A DNA stretch of 64,000 nt, from the NCBI GenBank assembly GCA_964399535.1, contig CAYNRE010000076.1:227648-291647 (forward strand), read 5' to 3'. This document shows positions 1 to 8,832 of the stretch, in pieces. The stretch is from CAYNRE01 sp964399535 (GTDB lineage Bacteria; Planctomycetota; Planctomycetia; Pirellulales; CAYNRE01). The translations under genes and the position numbers were made by a program. Under the pieces are notes generated by a model. It was not told the DNA's origin and did no database searches. It worked only from the letters and a program-made list of their open reading frames with translations. The first letter of the stretch is position 1; the number at the start of each line of letters is the position of its first letter.

Positions 1-2
1 GC

Positions 3-536
3 GACCAGGCCCAGGCCAACGCCCGCGACATCGATCGCTATATGCAACGCGGCTATGATCTGACCGTGGCCGAGTACTTGGGCCGCGGCCACGAGCATTT
101 TTCCGACGAGATCCTGGCCCTGTTCGATTGGATGGGCCGCCGCCGGCGCGACTTTTTCCCCAAGGAATTCTCCTGCCAGGCGATGCGCCCCTGGGACAAT
201 TACTTCTGGTGGGTCGAAGTCGAAGACTACCCGGCCAAGGTGGTCGTCTTGCCGGAGGCCTGGCCTCCCCCCCGCGGAACGCGCGCCAGCCAGACCGAAG
301 CCCAGATTACCGCCACCAACGGCATCCAGGTCCGCTCCAGCGCCAGCCGTGCCCGAATCTGGCTGTCGCCCGAGCTGGTCGATTTCAGCCAGCGGGTCAA
401 CATTTCGTTCAACGGAACCCGGGTGCCGCGCGAGTCCGACTTCGTGGCCGGCGACCTGGGCGTGCTGCTGGAAGATGTCCGCGGCCGGGGCGATCGACAA
501 CACCCGTTCTGGGCGGTGTTTAGCGCCGGCCGCTAG
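3..536 (+). CDS. C-terminal part of an alpha/beta hydrolase-fold peptidase/esterase (5' end outside window)
   Basis: The reading frame is open from the first bases of the window, so this is the last ~177 residues of a larger protein. The tail contains aromatic-rich stretches (RPWDNYFWWVE) and a closing segment (ATNGIQVRSSASR, then WLSPELVDFSQRV). I associate this with the C-terminal domain of planctomycete prolyl-oligopeptidase-like hydrolases, which have a beta-rich region after the hydrolase core. The nucleophile, acid and histidine cannot be checked here except that a GRGHEHFSDE stretch may contribute the active-site loop. It ends with TAG 46 bases before the stop of the convergent gene that follows. 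The family call is from memory of the pattern, so function is only moderately certain. Confidence 0.6.
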   Translation, partial: DQAQANARDIDRYMQRGYDLTVAEYLGRGHEHFSDEILALFDWMGRRRRDFFPKEFSCQAMRPWDNYFWWVEVEDYPAKVVVLPEAWPPPRGTRASQTEAQITATNGIQVRSSASRARIWLSPELVDFSQRVNISFNGTRVPRESDFVAGDLGVLLEDVRGRGDRQHPFWAVFSAGR

Positions 537-582
537 GGTTCTCGCGGGCCAGGGGCCAGCCCGCGCGGGCGGCTCCCGGCCG

Positions 583-2535
583 TTATTCGGCCGCCCGCCG
601 CAGCGTTATGCCCGTGGCGAACCAGCCATTGTCCTCGCTCACCACGAACAGGCCGGCCGGCCCCAGGTAGGGGCGCACCTGCTCGTAATCGGGCAGGTTG
701 CTGGCGTCGATCTCGGCCTGGCGAGTCTCACCCTCGGGGACTGCCCAGATGCGGTTGAGCATCTTGCCGAGCATGGTCTGCGATTCCGGCATTTTCCCTT
801 GCTTGAGCAGTTCGTAGGTGGCCTGATGTTCGTCTTCGGTGCGGCGGAAGAGCTGCATTGAATTCTGGGTGGCGCCCAGTTTGACCAATTCGGCCCGCAC
901 CCGCTGGTAGTCCGCCATATCCGCCAGCGATTGTCCGGCGCTCATCTGCGCGAGTACCTTTTCGAGGAAGTCGATCTGAGTCGAGATGAAGATGTGGCCG
1001 TGCGCCACGGTCAGGGCCGAACTGGGGAGCAGGCGGCCCCCCTCCTCTTCTCCCTCGCCCGGCTCCCCTTCGCCCACCGGCAAGTCTTCCAGCGGCAGGG
1101 TCGAATCCGAGGTCTCTCCGCCCAGGGCCAAGGCCCCGTCGAGCTCCACGGTGGGCAGCTCCGGAGCTTCCTCTTCCACGATCTCCCAAATCACGTGCCC
1201 TTGGAACTCGCGGCGCTTCACGGTGGGGTCCCCCTCCATCGAGCGGCGCAGGCTTTCGGCCAGGGCTTTTTCGTTGATCGTTTGCGCGGCGAATAGCATC
1301 CGCTCGCTGGTCGTGGTGATCGGCAGCACGTAGTCGATGACCATCGTCGCCCGGTCGCCAATGTGCGCGATCAGGTCCTTGCGCACGTCGATTCCGGGGC
1401 CGTTCGGGTCGTCGCGAATCGAGTCGAGCGTGTCTTCAAACACCCCCTCCTCCCCCTCGCCGAACAACTCGTCGAACAGGGTCGAAGCCCGCTCGAAGGC
1501 GTTTTTCATGTCCCAGTTAAACGAGGCGTAGGTGGCCACGTCGGGCGGAACCCAGGGCTGGGGTTCGAGATCGGTCGAGTTCGGGAACACCAGCATCCGC
1601 ATCGCCTTCTCGTACGGCGGCGGCGCGTAGACCGCGGTGCGATGCAGCAAATCGTAGTCGCCCGTGCAAAAATTGATGAACCCGCCGGCCCCGCGAATCG
1701 CGGTGAACCCCTGGTTCTTCATGACCTTGAGCACATCGGTGCCTTCCGACTCTTCCCGCGGCCGGATCACCCGAATCGCCTCGAGCAAACCCAGGGGTTC
1801 GACAAACCAGCGGGCCTGGGGCTCAAGCTCCGCGGCTCCCTGCCGGCAGCGCTGCATCACCGCCTCGTAGGCCGGCAATTGCAGGAGCGAGTCGCGCGGC
1901 TCTCCCTCGAACCGGGCCAGAATACCCTGGGCCACGTCGAGACGCGAAACGGCACAGAGCTGGCCATCGCGTTGGAAGTAAGCCACCTGGTCGACGTAGT
2001 GCTCGGCGTTTTCGTCCTCTTCCCCCGGACGCTGCACATCGGTCAGGTCGTAGACCGTGATCGTGGCTTTCTCAAACTTCTTTTCCGAACGGGTCGCACC
2101 GCGGCCGGTAAGTTCCCGGTGGATCCGCTCGAGCAACTTCGTCACCTCGGCTTCGCGGCCCGCGGTTTCCACGATCATGACCGTGGCGGGCATGCCGCTG
2201 GGCATGGCCACGAAACCGCCGGCCACTTCGCCTCCGGCCACCGATTCCAAATCGGAGAGCTCGATCCCCAGTTGGCCGCCGATGGCTTGGGTCCACTTGT
2301 CTTTAAGCTGCCGGTCGAGATCCTCGACAAAGGCCTTCATCACCGGGTCGGCCAGCAATTGGCCGAGTTGGGTCTGTTTCCAACTGGCACGAAATTGCTC
2401 GTAACTGGCGACCGAGAGATAGCCCTTGGTGCTGTTGGGCAGAAGCACGTCGCTCGGACGCGCCCCCCAGGCCTGGCCCGTCGCAGCCCAGAAACAAAGC
2501 GCGGCGACTCCTAAAACCAACTTTCCAGAGCGCAC
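583..2535 (-). CDS. secreted planctomycete-type protein of unknown function (DUF3352-like)
   Basis: 650 residues, beginning with a typical Sec signal peptide (short basic start, hydrophobic stretch to about residue 20, then a small-residue cleavage region near AWGARP). The mature part starts with LLPNSTKGYLSV, a pattern I know from large exported planctomycete hypotheticals that resemble DUF3352. The body alternates beta-rich and helical segments and has no catalytic motif I recognise. An acidic low-complexity run (GEGEPGEGEEEGG) lies around residue 500 and probably forms a linker. It is convergent with the hydrolase on its 3' side and divergent from the HD phosphohydrolase gene on its 5' side. 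The role is unknown; existence as a real gene is well supported by the signal peptide and codon pattern. Confidence 0.85.
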   Translation of the reverse strand: MRSGKLVLGVAALCFWAATGQAWGARPSDVLLPNSTKGYLSVASYEQFRASWKQTQLGQLLADPVMKAFVEDLDRQLKDKWTQAIGGQLGIELSDLESVAGGEVAGGFVAMPSGMPATVMIVETAGREAEVTKLLERIHRELTGRGATRSEKKFEKATITVYDLTDVQRPGEEDENAEHYVDQVAYFQRDGQLCAVSRLDVAQGILARFEGEPRDSLLQLPAYEAVMQRCRQGAAELEPQARWFVEPLGLLEAIRVIRPREESEGTDVLKVMKNQGFTAIRGAGGFINFCTGDYDLLHRTAVYAPPPYEKAMRMLVFPNSTDLEPQPWVPPDVATYASFNWDMKNAFERASTLFDELFGEGEEGVFEDTLDSIRDDPNGPGIDVRKDLIAHIGDRATMVIDYVLPITTTSERMLFAAQTINEKALAESLRRSMEGDPTVKRREFQGHVIWEIVEEEAPELPTVELDGALALGGETSDSTLPLEDLPVGEGEPGEGEEEGGRLLPSSALTVAHGHIFISTQIDFLEKVLAQMSAGQSLADMADYQRVRAELVKLGATQNSMQLFRRTEDEHQATYELLKQGKMPESQTMLGKMLNRIWAVPEGETRQAEIDASNLPDYEQVRPYLGPAGLFVVSEDNGWFATGITLRRAAE

Positions 2536-2854
2536 GAAACACCTCCGTGGGCGAGCGGGCGAGAGCGGTAGCGATTGGACGGGTTATAGGTAATTTCGGG
2601 AAAATGCCCGCGCAAAGTTTAGGCGGTCGGCCGGGCCGGGTCCGCTCCAGCGAAATTGCCCAGTCGCCCCTTGGTGGCGGTCCCTGGCATCCGAACGCCC
2701 AACTTGCGGTTCTGGTAGAGTATCAAATGCCGGCAATTCCTCCCAGAACCGAATTGCCCCGTAAACCTCCTATTTTCTCAATTGCGAACCGCGCAGGCCC
2801 GCTAGGCCCCCCGGAGGTTGGCCGGAGCTGCCCCCCCGGCGATAATCACCCGCC
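2536..2854. other. divergent intergenic region, no recognised element
   Basis: 319 bases between two divergently transcribed genes, so it must hold promoters for both. It contains an AT-richer patch near 2700-2790, but I could not find a -35/-10 pair with proper spacing that I would defend. No repeat or RNA structure was noticed. Confidence 0.4.
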
Positions 2855-4276
2855 ATGCGCGATTACCACCTGGAAAGCCTGACCCACGACCCACTGCACG
2901 GCTATATCTCGTTCACGTCGCCCCGTACGGCCGACGCAGCCGATGGGGCCCCAGCGGCGGGCGAGGTCAGCGAGCGCGAGCTGATCGACCACCCTTGGCT
3001 GCAGCGATTGCGGCAAATCCACCAGTTGCAAACCGCCTGGTGGGTCTTTCCCACGGCCGAACATAGCCGTTTCCAGCATGTGTTGGGTGTCATGCACCTG
3101 GCTTCCCGGGCCGTGGCCACGCTGTACGAGAGCCTGGCCGAGTCGGCGCCGGATTGCCCGAGCCGGCCCTATGTGGAAAGCCTGATGCGGCTGGCCGGCC
3201 TGCTGCACGACGTGGGGCACGGCCCCTATGGCCATTTCTTCGATGCCCATTTCCTGGCCCACCACGGGCTGACACACGAGACCCTCGGTTCGGCGATCAT
3301 CTGCCAGGAGCTAGGGCCCCTCTTGCGGCGAGTGCGCCGCACGCCGAACGGTCCGCTGGCCCCGCACGAAACGATCGATCCCCAGCACATCGCCTGGCTC
3401 ATTACCCGGCCCGTGCCCGGAGCTACCCACGACCAGCCCGACTGGCTGCGGTTGCTCCGCTGTTTATTCAGCGGCATCTACACGGTCGACAACCTCGACT
3501 TTGTCTTGCGCGACGCCTACATGACCGGCTATAGCGGCCGGGTGTTCGACCTCGAGCGGCTTCTGCATTACAGCTTCTTCACCCCCCAGGGGCTCACGAT
3601 CCACGACCGTGGACTCCCCGCGCTGGTCCGCTTCATCGGTGCCCGGGCCGAGCTGTTTCGCTCGGTCTACTTCCACCGCACGGTGCGAGCCATCGACCTG
3701 ACCCTGGCCGAGCTGTTTGCCGAGAGCAAGTCGCTGATCTTTCCGGGCAACCCGCTCGAGCGGCTCGCCGAGTACCAGCGGCTGACCGAGTGGTCGCTGC
3801 TGGTCGACGTGGAGCGCTGGGCCGACTCGCCCGACCCACGGCGGCGCGCACTCGGCGAGCGATGGCGCCAGCTTTTGCGCCGCCAGATTCGCTGGAAAAT
3901 GGCTTGCGAGCGGACCGTGTACTTCAAGCCTGGCCAGTCCGAGGCCAGCAGCATCTTCAGCGATCAATCGCTCTTCGAGCGGCAATTCCGGGCAGCCCTG
4001 GGCCAGCCCTGGGCCGAACTGCCGCTTCGATTCGACCTGGCTCGGCACGTCCATCGGCCGGGCACCCGGGGAAGCGCGCCCGGGCAGAACTTTCTCTATC
4101 AATCGGCCCGTAAGCAGACCCGGCCGCTCACCGACAGCGAACTGTTCAAAGAGATTCCGGTTAGCTTTCGCATCTGCCGGGTCTACGCCGAAACGAGCGA
4201 GCACGATGCCCGGCTGGCCCAAACGCTCGATCGCCTGGTCGATGGCGGCGTGGCCGACGACACGACAAACATGTAA
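2855..4276 (+). CDS. HD-domain phosphohydrolase, SAMHD1/dGTPase-like
   Basis: 473 residues. The N-terminus carries the family hallmark HDPLHGYI, followed by LIDHPWLQRLR, then a first metal-binding histidine in RFQHVLGVMHLA (His75) and the HD pair in GLLHDVGHGPYGH (His118-Asp119). The closing aspartate of the metal site lies in the VDNLDFVLRD segment near residue 218. This is the architecture of COG1078 HD phosphohydrolases, which hydrolyse nucleoside triphosphates or related phosphoesters. The substrate cannot be deduced. The remaining ~230 residues are helical and end in DTTNM. It precedes purB by 122 bases on the same strand, so a shared nucleotide-metabolism context is possible but not proven. 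Confidence 0.88.
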   Translation: MRDYHLESLTHDPLHGYISFTSPRTADAADGAPAAGEVSERELIDHPWLQRLRQIHQLQTAWWVFPTAEHSRFQHVLGVMHLASRAVATLYESLAESAPDCPSRPYVESLMRLAGLLHDVGHGPYGHFFDAHFLAHHGLTHETLGSAIICQELGPLLRRVRRTPNGPLAPHETIDPQHIAWLITRPVPGATHDQPDWLRLLRCLFSGIYTVDNLDFVLRDAYMTGYSGRVFDLERLLHYSFFTPQGLTIHDRGLPALVRFIGARAELFRSVYFHRTVRAIDLTLAELFAESKSLIFPGNPLERLAEYQRLTEWSLLVDVERWADSPDPRRRALGERWRQLLRRQIRWKMACERTVYFKPGQSEASSIFSDQSLFERQFRAALGQPWAELPLRFDLARHVHRPGTRGSAPGQNFLYQSARKQTRPLTDSELFKEIPVSFRICRVYAETSEHDARLAQTLDRLVDGGVADDTTNM

Positions 4277-4398
4277 AGCAAGGCGAGGCGGCGGCGGCTG
4301 TAACCGGCCCGCGGGTCCCCTGCCCGGCGGGCAGGCCGGCTTGTACGATAGGGGTTTGGCGCCCTCCCCCCCGCGCAATTTCTAGCTACCCAGGACCG

Positions 4399-5826
4399 AT
4401 GAATCTCGATCAATACGACAACCCGCTGGTTGCCCGCTATGCCTCGGCGGAAATGACCGGGCTTTGGAGCCCGCAACGCAAGTTCAGCACCTGGCGCCGA
4501 CTTTGGATTGCCCTGGCCGAAGCCGAGGCGGAACTCGGCCTGCCGATTTCGACCTCGCAGCTCGAAGAATTACGGGCCCACGCCGACGATATCGACTTCG
4601 CCGCGGCCGCCCGCTACGAACGCCAACTGCGGCACGACGTCATGGCACACGTGCACGCGTATGGCGACGTTTGTCCCTCGGCCCGTGGAATCATTCACCT
4701 AGGGGCAACCAGTTGCTACGTGACCGATAACACCGACTTGATTCTGATTCGCGAGGCCCTGCAGATGGTCGCCGCGCGGCTGGCGACGGTGATCGATCAA
4801 CTGGCCCGCTTCGCCGTGGCCTGGCGCGACCTGCCCTGCCTGGCTTTTACCCACCTACAGCCCGCCCAACCCACCACGGTGGGAAAACGGGCCTGCCTGT
4901 GGGCCTTCGACCTGGTGCTCGACCTGCAAGAGGTGGAACACCGGTTGGCCACCCTCCGCGCTCGAGGCATCAAGGGCACCACGGGCACCCAGGCCAGCTT
5001 TCTCAGCCTGTTCGATGGCGACCACGCCCGGGTGAAGCAGCTGGCTCGCCGCGTATGCGAGAAGCTGGGCTTTGCCGACGATTACGCGGTGACCGGCCAA
5101 ACCTATTCCCGCAAGGTCGATGCCCAGGTGCTCGGCGTGCTTTCGGGCATCGCCCAAAGCGCCCACAAGGCGGCCACCGACCTGCGGTTGTTGCAGGGGC
5201 GCAAGGAAATCGAAGAACCGTTTGAAACCGACCAGATTGGCTCCTCGGCCATGGCCTACAAGCGCAACCCCATGCGGAGCGAGCGCATTTGCGGCCTGGC
5301 CCGGTACGTAATCAGCCTGGAATCGAGCGCGGCGTCCACCGCGGCCACGCAGTGGCTGGAGCGCACCCTCGACGACAGCGCCAACCGCCGATTGACGCTG
5401 CCGCAGGCGTTTCTGGCGGTCGATGCCCTGCTGCTGCTCTACCAAAACGTCACTTCCAATCTGGCGGTGTATCCGCGGGTCATCGCCCGCTACCTGGCCG
5501 AGGAGTTGCCGTTCATGGCCACGGAAAACGTGCTGATGGCGGCGGTTCGCCTGGGGGGTGACCGCCAAACGCTGCACGAAAAGATCCGCCAGCACAGCCA
5601 GGCCGCGGCCCAGGTCGTCAAGCAAGAGGGCCGGCCCAACGACCTATTGGCCCGGCTCAAGGGGGATCCGGCGTTCGAGGGCCTGGACCTCGACGAATTG
5701 GCCGATGCCAGGCAGTTCGTCGGCCGCGCGCCCCAGCAGGTGGACGAATTCGTCGCCGAGGTGATCGAGCCGCTTCGCAAGCGCTATGCCCCGGGAACGC
5801 AGTCAGCGGCCGAGTTGCGGGTTTAA
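4399..5826 (+). CDS. purB: adenylosuccinate lyase
   Basis: 475 residues, the usual length for the family. The fumarase/aspartase superfamily signature GSSAMAYKRNPMRSE is intact around residues 282-297, and the two other conserved blocks are visible (GATSCYVTDNTD and TFTHLQPAQPTT-like FTHLQPAQPTTVGKR). It splits adenylosuccinate to AMP and fumarate and SAICAR to AICAR in purine synthesis in the cytoplasm. The TSCYVTDN wording is closest to the animal-type/short PurB branch that planctomycetes carry. It runs towards the convergent Fur-family gene 35 bases away; no terminator hairpin is obvious between them. Confidence 0.95.
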   Translation: MNLDQYDNPLVARYASAEMTGLWSPQRKFSTWRRLWIALAEAEAELGLPISTSQLEELRAHADDIDFAAAARYERQLRHDVMAHVHAYGDVCPSARGIIHLGATSCYVTDNTDLILIREALQMVAARLATVIDQLARFAVAWRDLPCLAFTHLQPAQPTTVGKRACLWAFDLVLDLQEVEHRLATLRARGIKGTTGTQASFLSLFDGDHARVKQLARRVCEKLGFADDYAVTGQTYSRKVDAQVLGVLSGIAQSAHKAATDLRLLQGRKEIEEPFETDQIGSSAMAYKRNPMRSERICGLARYVISLESSAASTAATQWLERTLDDSANRRLTLPQAFLAVDALLLLYQNVTSNLAVYPRVIARYLAEELPFMATENVLMAAVRLGGDRQTLHEKIRQHSQAAAQVVKQEGRPNDLLARLKGDPAFEGLDLDELADARQFVGRAPQQVDEFVAEVIEPLRKRYAPGTQSAAELRV

Positions 5827-5861
5827 GCGGCGGGCCGGGCGTTGGGCCGCTCGAATAAAGG

Positions 5862-6374
5862 TCAGATCAGGTCAAGCCGCCGCTTCGATTGTCGGCGCCG
5901 CGTGCAGTCGGCGCAAATGCCCGAAATGATCAGCCGGTGACCGGTTACCCGGAATTGGTGCTCGCGGGCCACGGCGTCGCGAAGCTGGGCCACTTCGTCA
6001 CTCGAGAACTCGATCAACCGGTCGCACTGTTGACAGTGCAGATGATCGTGCTGCGGGTATCCGTAGTCATGCTCGTAAACGGCGCGGCCGCCCAGGGTCA
6101 TCTTCCGCAGCAGCCCGGCGTCGACCAATTCGGCCAGCGTGCGGTACACCGTGGGGCGGCTTACCTGTTTGCCATGGCCGGACCGCTCCAGTTCTTTGAG
6201 CAGATCTTCAGCGTCGAAGTGGTTGTGGTGGCTGAAGACCAGTTCGACTATGATCCGCCGCTGCCGCGTAATGCGCTTGGTGCGGTGCTGCAGGAACTCG
6301 GCAAACCGCTCCAACGGCGTCAGCGAGACCTGGACTTCACCCAGCGCGAAACTACTTGGCACGGCCTGACTCAT
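5862..6374 (-). CDS. Fur-family transcriptional regulator
   Basis: 170 residues from the ATG at 6374, which has a GGGAGAG ribosome-binding site upstream; a longer GTG start at 6431 is possible but less likely. The winged-helix region is clear (TRQRRIIVELVF, VSRPTVYRTLAELVDAGLL). The dimerisation/metal domain has HDHLHCQQCDRLIEF and a C-terminal ICADC, giving two CxxC pairs typical of the structural zinc site. Family members respond to iron, zinc, manganese or peroxide; the sequence does not tell which. It lies alone, and three tandem 17-bp repeats stand just upstream of it. Confidence 0.9.
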   Translation of the reverse strand: MSQAVPSSFALGEVQVSLTPLERFAEFLQHRTKRITRQRRIIVELVFSHHNHFDAEDLLKELERSGHGKQVSRPTVYRTLAELVDAGLLRKMTLGGRAVYEHDYGYPQHDHLHCQQCDRLIEFSSDEVAQLRDAVAREHQFRVTGHRLIISGICADCTRRRQSKRRLDLI

Positions 6375-6424
6375 GATCGGTTTTCGACTCTCCCTGCGGG
6401 GTGCCCCGCTCCCCAAAAAACGGA

Positions 6425-6475
6425 AGGTCACCCTCCTGGACAGGTCACTGCCCTGGGAAGGTCACTGCCCTGGAA
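6425..6475. repeat. three tandem 17-bp repeats upstream of the Fur-family gene
   Basis: The word AGGTCAC begins at 6425, 6442 and 6459, an exact 17-base period. The last two units are identical over AGGTCACTGCCCTGG and the first is diverged. The array ends ~50 bases before the ATG of the divergent-reading regulator (which starts at 6374). It could be a set of operator half-sites or simply slippage-derived DNA. Confidence 0.6.
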
Positions 6476-6639
6476 AGTGCCTGGCGGCCCGTCGCGCCGG
6501 CGCGTGACTGACTCTAAATACCCCCTGCGGCGGGGAAACACCTGGGCGAGCCCCCTCAATTCTAAGGCGGCCCAAGTCGTTTGCAATGCGCGAGGGGAAT
6601 CTCCCTAGCCGGTGGAACCGCGGTGAACCACGGCCAGAA

Positions 6640-8832
6640 TCAGTGACCGATCGCTTCGAGCCGCTCACGCAGTGGGCCAGGCAGTTTCTGCTCAACGTGG
6701 GGGGTCTCGTCGCTCAGCTCCAGGGCGCGATCGCGCTGCCGGGCCGCGGTGCGCAGATCCCCCTCAAGGTGGCTGGCAACGGCCAGGCTGGCCCGGCGCA
6801 GGGCGCTGTTGGGATACAGCGCCACGGCACGGCGATACAACCCTCGCGCCGCGGCCAGGGCGGTCTCTCGCCCCGTTTCGTGGTACATCCGCAGGTAGTA
6901 GTCACCCATTTCCTGGTGCAGGCTGCTCGACGAGGGTCGCCGAGCCAGCGACTTGCCCACCGCTCGCGTAAACTTTTCCCAAGTCGGAGCGTCGTGCTGG
7001 CGCTCCCAGGCAACAAAGTACAGGGCACACAGCCCACGCCAGGGTTCGGCGCTCCAGGGATCGGCCTCGGCCGCCGCCTGAAACAGTTCCGCGGCCCGGG
7101 CCGGGTTCCTGGCGGCCTGGCTTTCGGCGCCCGCCATTAAAGCGCTGCTGGCCAAAACGGGTTGGTAGCCCGTAACAAAGCAGCCAACCGCGGCGGCGAG
7201 CGCCACGGCCCCCAGCCCCAATACCGCGCCGCGCGGCAGCTCGTGATCGGCCCGATAGCCGCTGCACTCACCCAACCCGATGGCGATCAGCAGCCACAGG
7301 CTCGAGGCCACGCCGGGAAAGCCGATCCCTCCGGCCGCCAGCAGGTTGACCAGCAACACTCCGGCCCCCAGCAGCGGAACCGGGGGCAATAACTGGCCGG
7401 CCGCGATCCAAGGCCGATAGGCCAGCGCCAACCAGGCCGCCATTAGCCCGGCCGCGGCCAACACTTCGAGCCCCACCAGCGGGCCATCGACGATCGGAGA
7501 CAACACCCAAACCAATAGGAATCCGGCCATCGCGCCGCCGAGAATCTGGGGCACCGCGTCGGGGGAATTTCGCGCCCCGGCTTTCCCTTCCGATTCGCCA
7601 GCAGGCAGGCGCCAGGGGTGCACCCAAACCACGCGCCAGCAGGCCACCAGAAGCGCGACCAGGGCCGCCGCCGCCGGGGTGCCCGCCGTGGCCCAAACTT
7701 CGAGCAAAAAATTATGAGGGTCGGCAATTTCCTCGCTGGCCTCGGGCAGCTTGTAGGCGGTGTAGTGGTCGCCAAAGTTGCCTGGCCCACAACCGAACCA
7801 GGGAAACTCGCGAATCATTCCCCAGGTGGCCTGCCAGTACTGCAACCGGTAGCCGAGCGACTTGGGTGCCTCGGTCAGAACCTCGCGATCGAGCCCCCCC
7901 AGGGCCAGCCCGGCGACCAGCGCCGCGGCGAGCAAGCTGGCTCCCACGGCCAGCGGCCCGCGGAGCGATCGACCGGAAGTGCGCAGGGCCAGTAGTGCCA
8001 GCGCCACGGTGCCGAGCGCCGTGGCCAGGTAGGCGCTGCGGCTCTTGGTCAGCACCAGGCAGATCAACATGGGCACCCCGGCCAGCAGTACCAGGAGCCC
8101 CTGGTACCGCTTGTCGCCACGGCTGGCCAGCGGCAGGGCCAGGGCCACGACGAGCCAGGGGGCCAAATAGCCGGCCAACGAATTGGAAAGGGCGAAGGTA
8201 GCCAGCGGCTCCTTGCTTTCCAATCGCTGCTCGAACAACCACCGCTCCTTCGAGCCCGGGGGATACCATTGCCCCGAACGTCGCAGGGCCGCGTCGGGGT
8301 CGGCCCGGTATTCCGCGCGGGTGGCCGGCAGATCGACCAGGTACTGCCGCAACCCGTAGGCCCCCAGCAGCGCACCCAGCCCCACCATCACCGCCACCAG
8401 GGCTCGGGCCTCGCGGCGCGTGGCAAGCAGTTGCCGAATCAGGAAATAGCCCAGCCCCAGGCCCAGCCATTCCCAGAGCATGTTCCAGGCCGGTCGGGGG
8501 GCTTCGTCGCGCACTGCCCGGAGCGCGGCCAAGGTGTGCCATGCCACGAGCGCCGCCAGGGCGGCGTCGGTCGATTGCAGCCGGAACCGGGCCGACCGGC
8601 CCAAGGCCGTCGCTCCCAGCCAAACCACGGCCAGGCAGCACCAGCCCATGACCAGCGGAAGCCCGTCGCCGCGCCAGGCAACCGACTCGCTGGGTAAGAG
8701 CGGCCGGGCGACCAGCAGGGCCACCGCGGCGGCCAACAGCCAAGGCCGCAGCCAGGCCTGAACATCGCCCGATGACAAGGGCAGCGCGGTGCTGGCGGCC
8801 TTGTGGCGCGGGCGGTCGTGCTTGGGGGTCAT
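6640..8832 (-). CDS. O-antigen ligase/polymerase family membrane protein with C-terminal TPR-like region
   Basis: 730 residues. The first ~420 residues are a series of hydrophobic helices. The Wzy/WaaL hallmark region is present: FPWFGCGPGNFGDHY followed by a DPHNFLLEVWATAG stretch. A further group of membrane helices follows to about residue 560, and the last ~160 residues form soluble TPR-like helices (AARNPARAAELFQAAAE, LYRRAVALYPNSALRRA). Family members join or polymerise lipid-linked glycans at the outer face of the inner membrane. Its ATG overlaps the stop of the upstream glycosyltransferase (ATGA), so the two are translationally coupled in one operon. The exact glycan is unknown. Confidence 0.88.
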   Translation of the reverse strand: MTPKHDRPRHKAASTALPLSSGDVQAWLRPWLLAAAVALLVARPLLPSESVAWRGDGLPLVMGWCCLAVVWLGATALGRSARFRLQSTDAALAALVAWHTLAALRAVRDEAPRPAWNMLWEWLGLGLGYFLIRQLLATRREARALVAVMVGLGALLGAYGLRQYLVDLPATRAEYRADPDAALRRSGQWYPPGSKERWLFEQRLESKEPLATFALSNSLAGYLAPWLVVALALPLASRGDKRYQGLLVLLAGVPMLICLVLTKSRSAYLATALGTVALALLALRTSGRSLRGPLAVGASLLAAALVAGLALGGLDREVLTEAPKSLGYRLQYWQATWGMIREFPWFGCGPGNFGDHYTAYKLPEASEEIADPHNFLLEVWATAGTPAAAALVALLVACWRVVWVHPWRLPAGESEGKAGARNSPDAVPQILGGAMAGFLLVWVLSPIVDGPLVGLEVLAAAGLMAAWLALAYRPWIAAGQLLPPVPLLGAGVLLVNLLAAGGIGFPGVASSLWLLIAIGLGECSGYRADHELPRGAVLGLGAVALAAAVGCFVTGYQPVLASSALMAGAESQAARNPARAAELFQAAAEADPWSAEPWRGLCALYFVAWERQHDAPTWEKFTRAVGKSLARRPSSSSLHQEMGDYYLRMYHETGRETALAAARGLYRRAVALYPNSALRRASLAVASHLEGDLRTAARQRDRALELSDETPHVEQKLPGPLRERLEAIGH

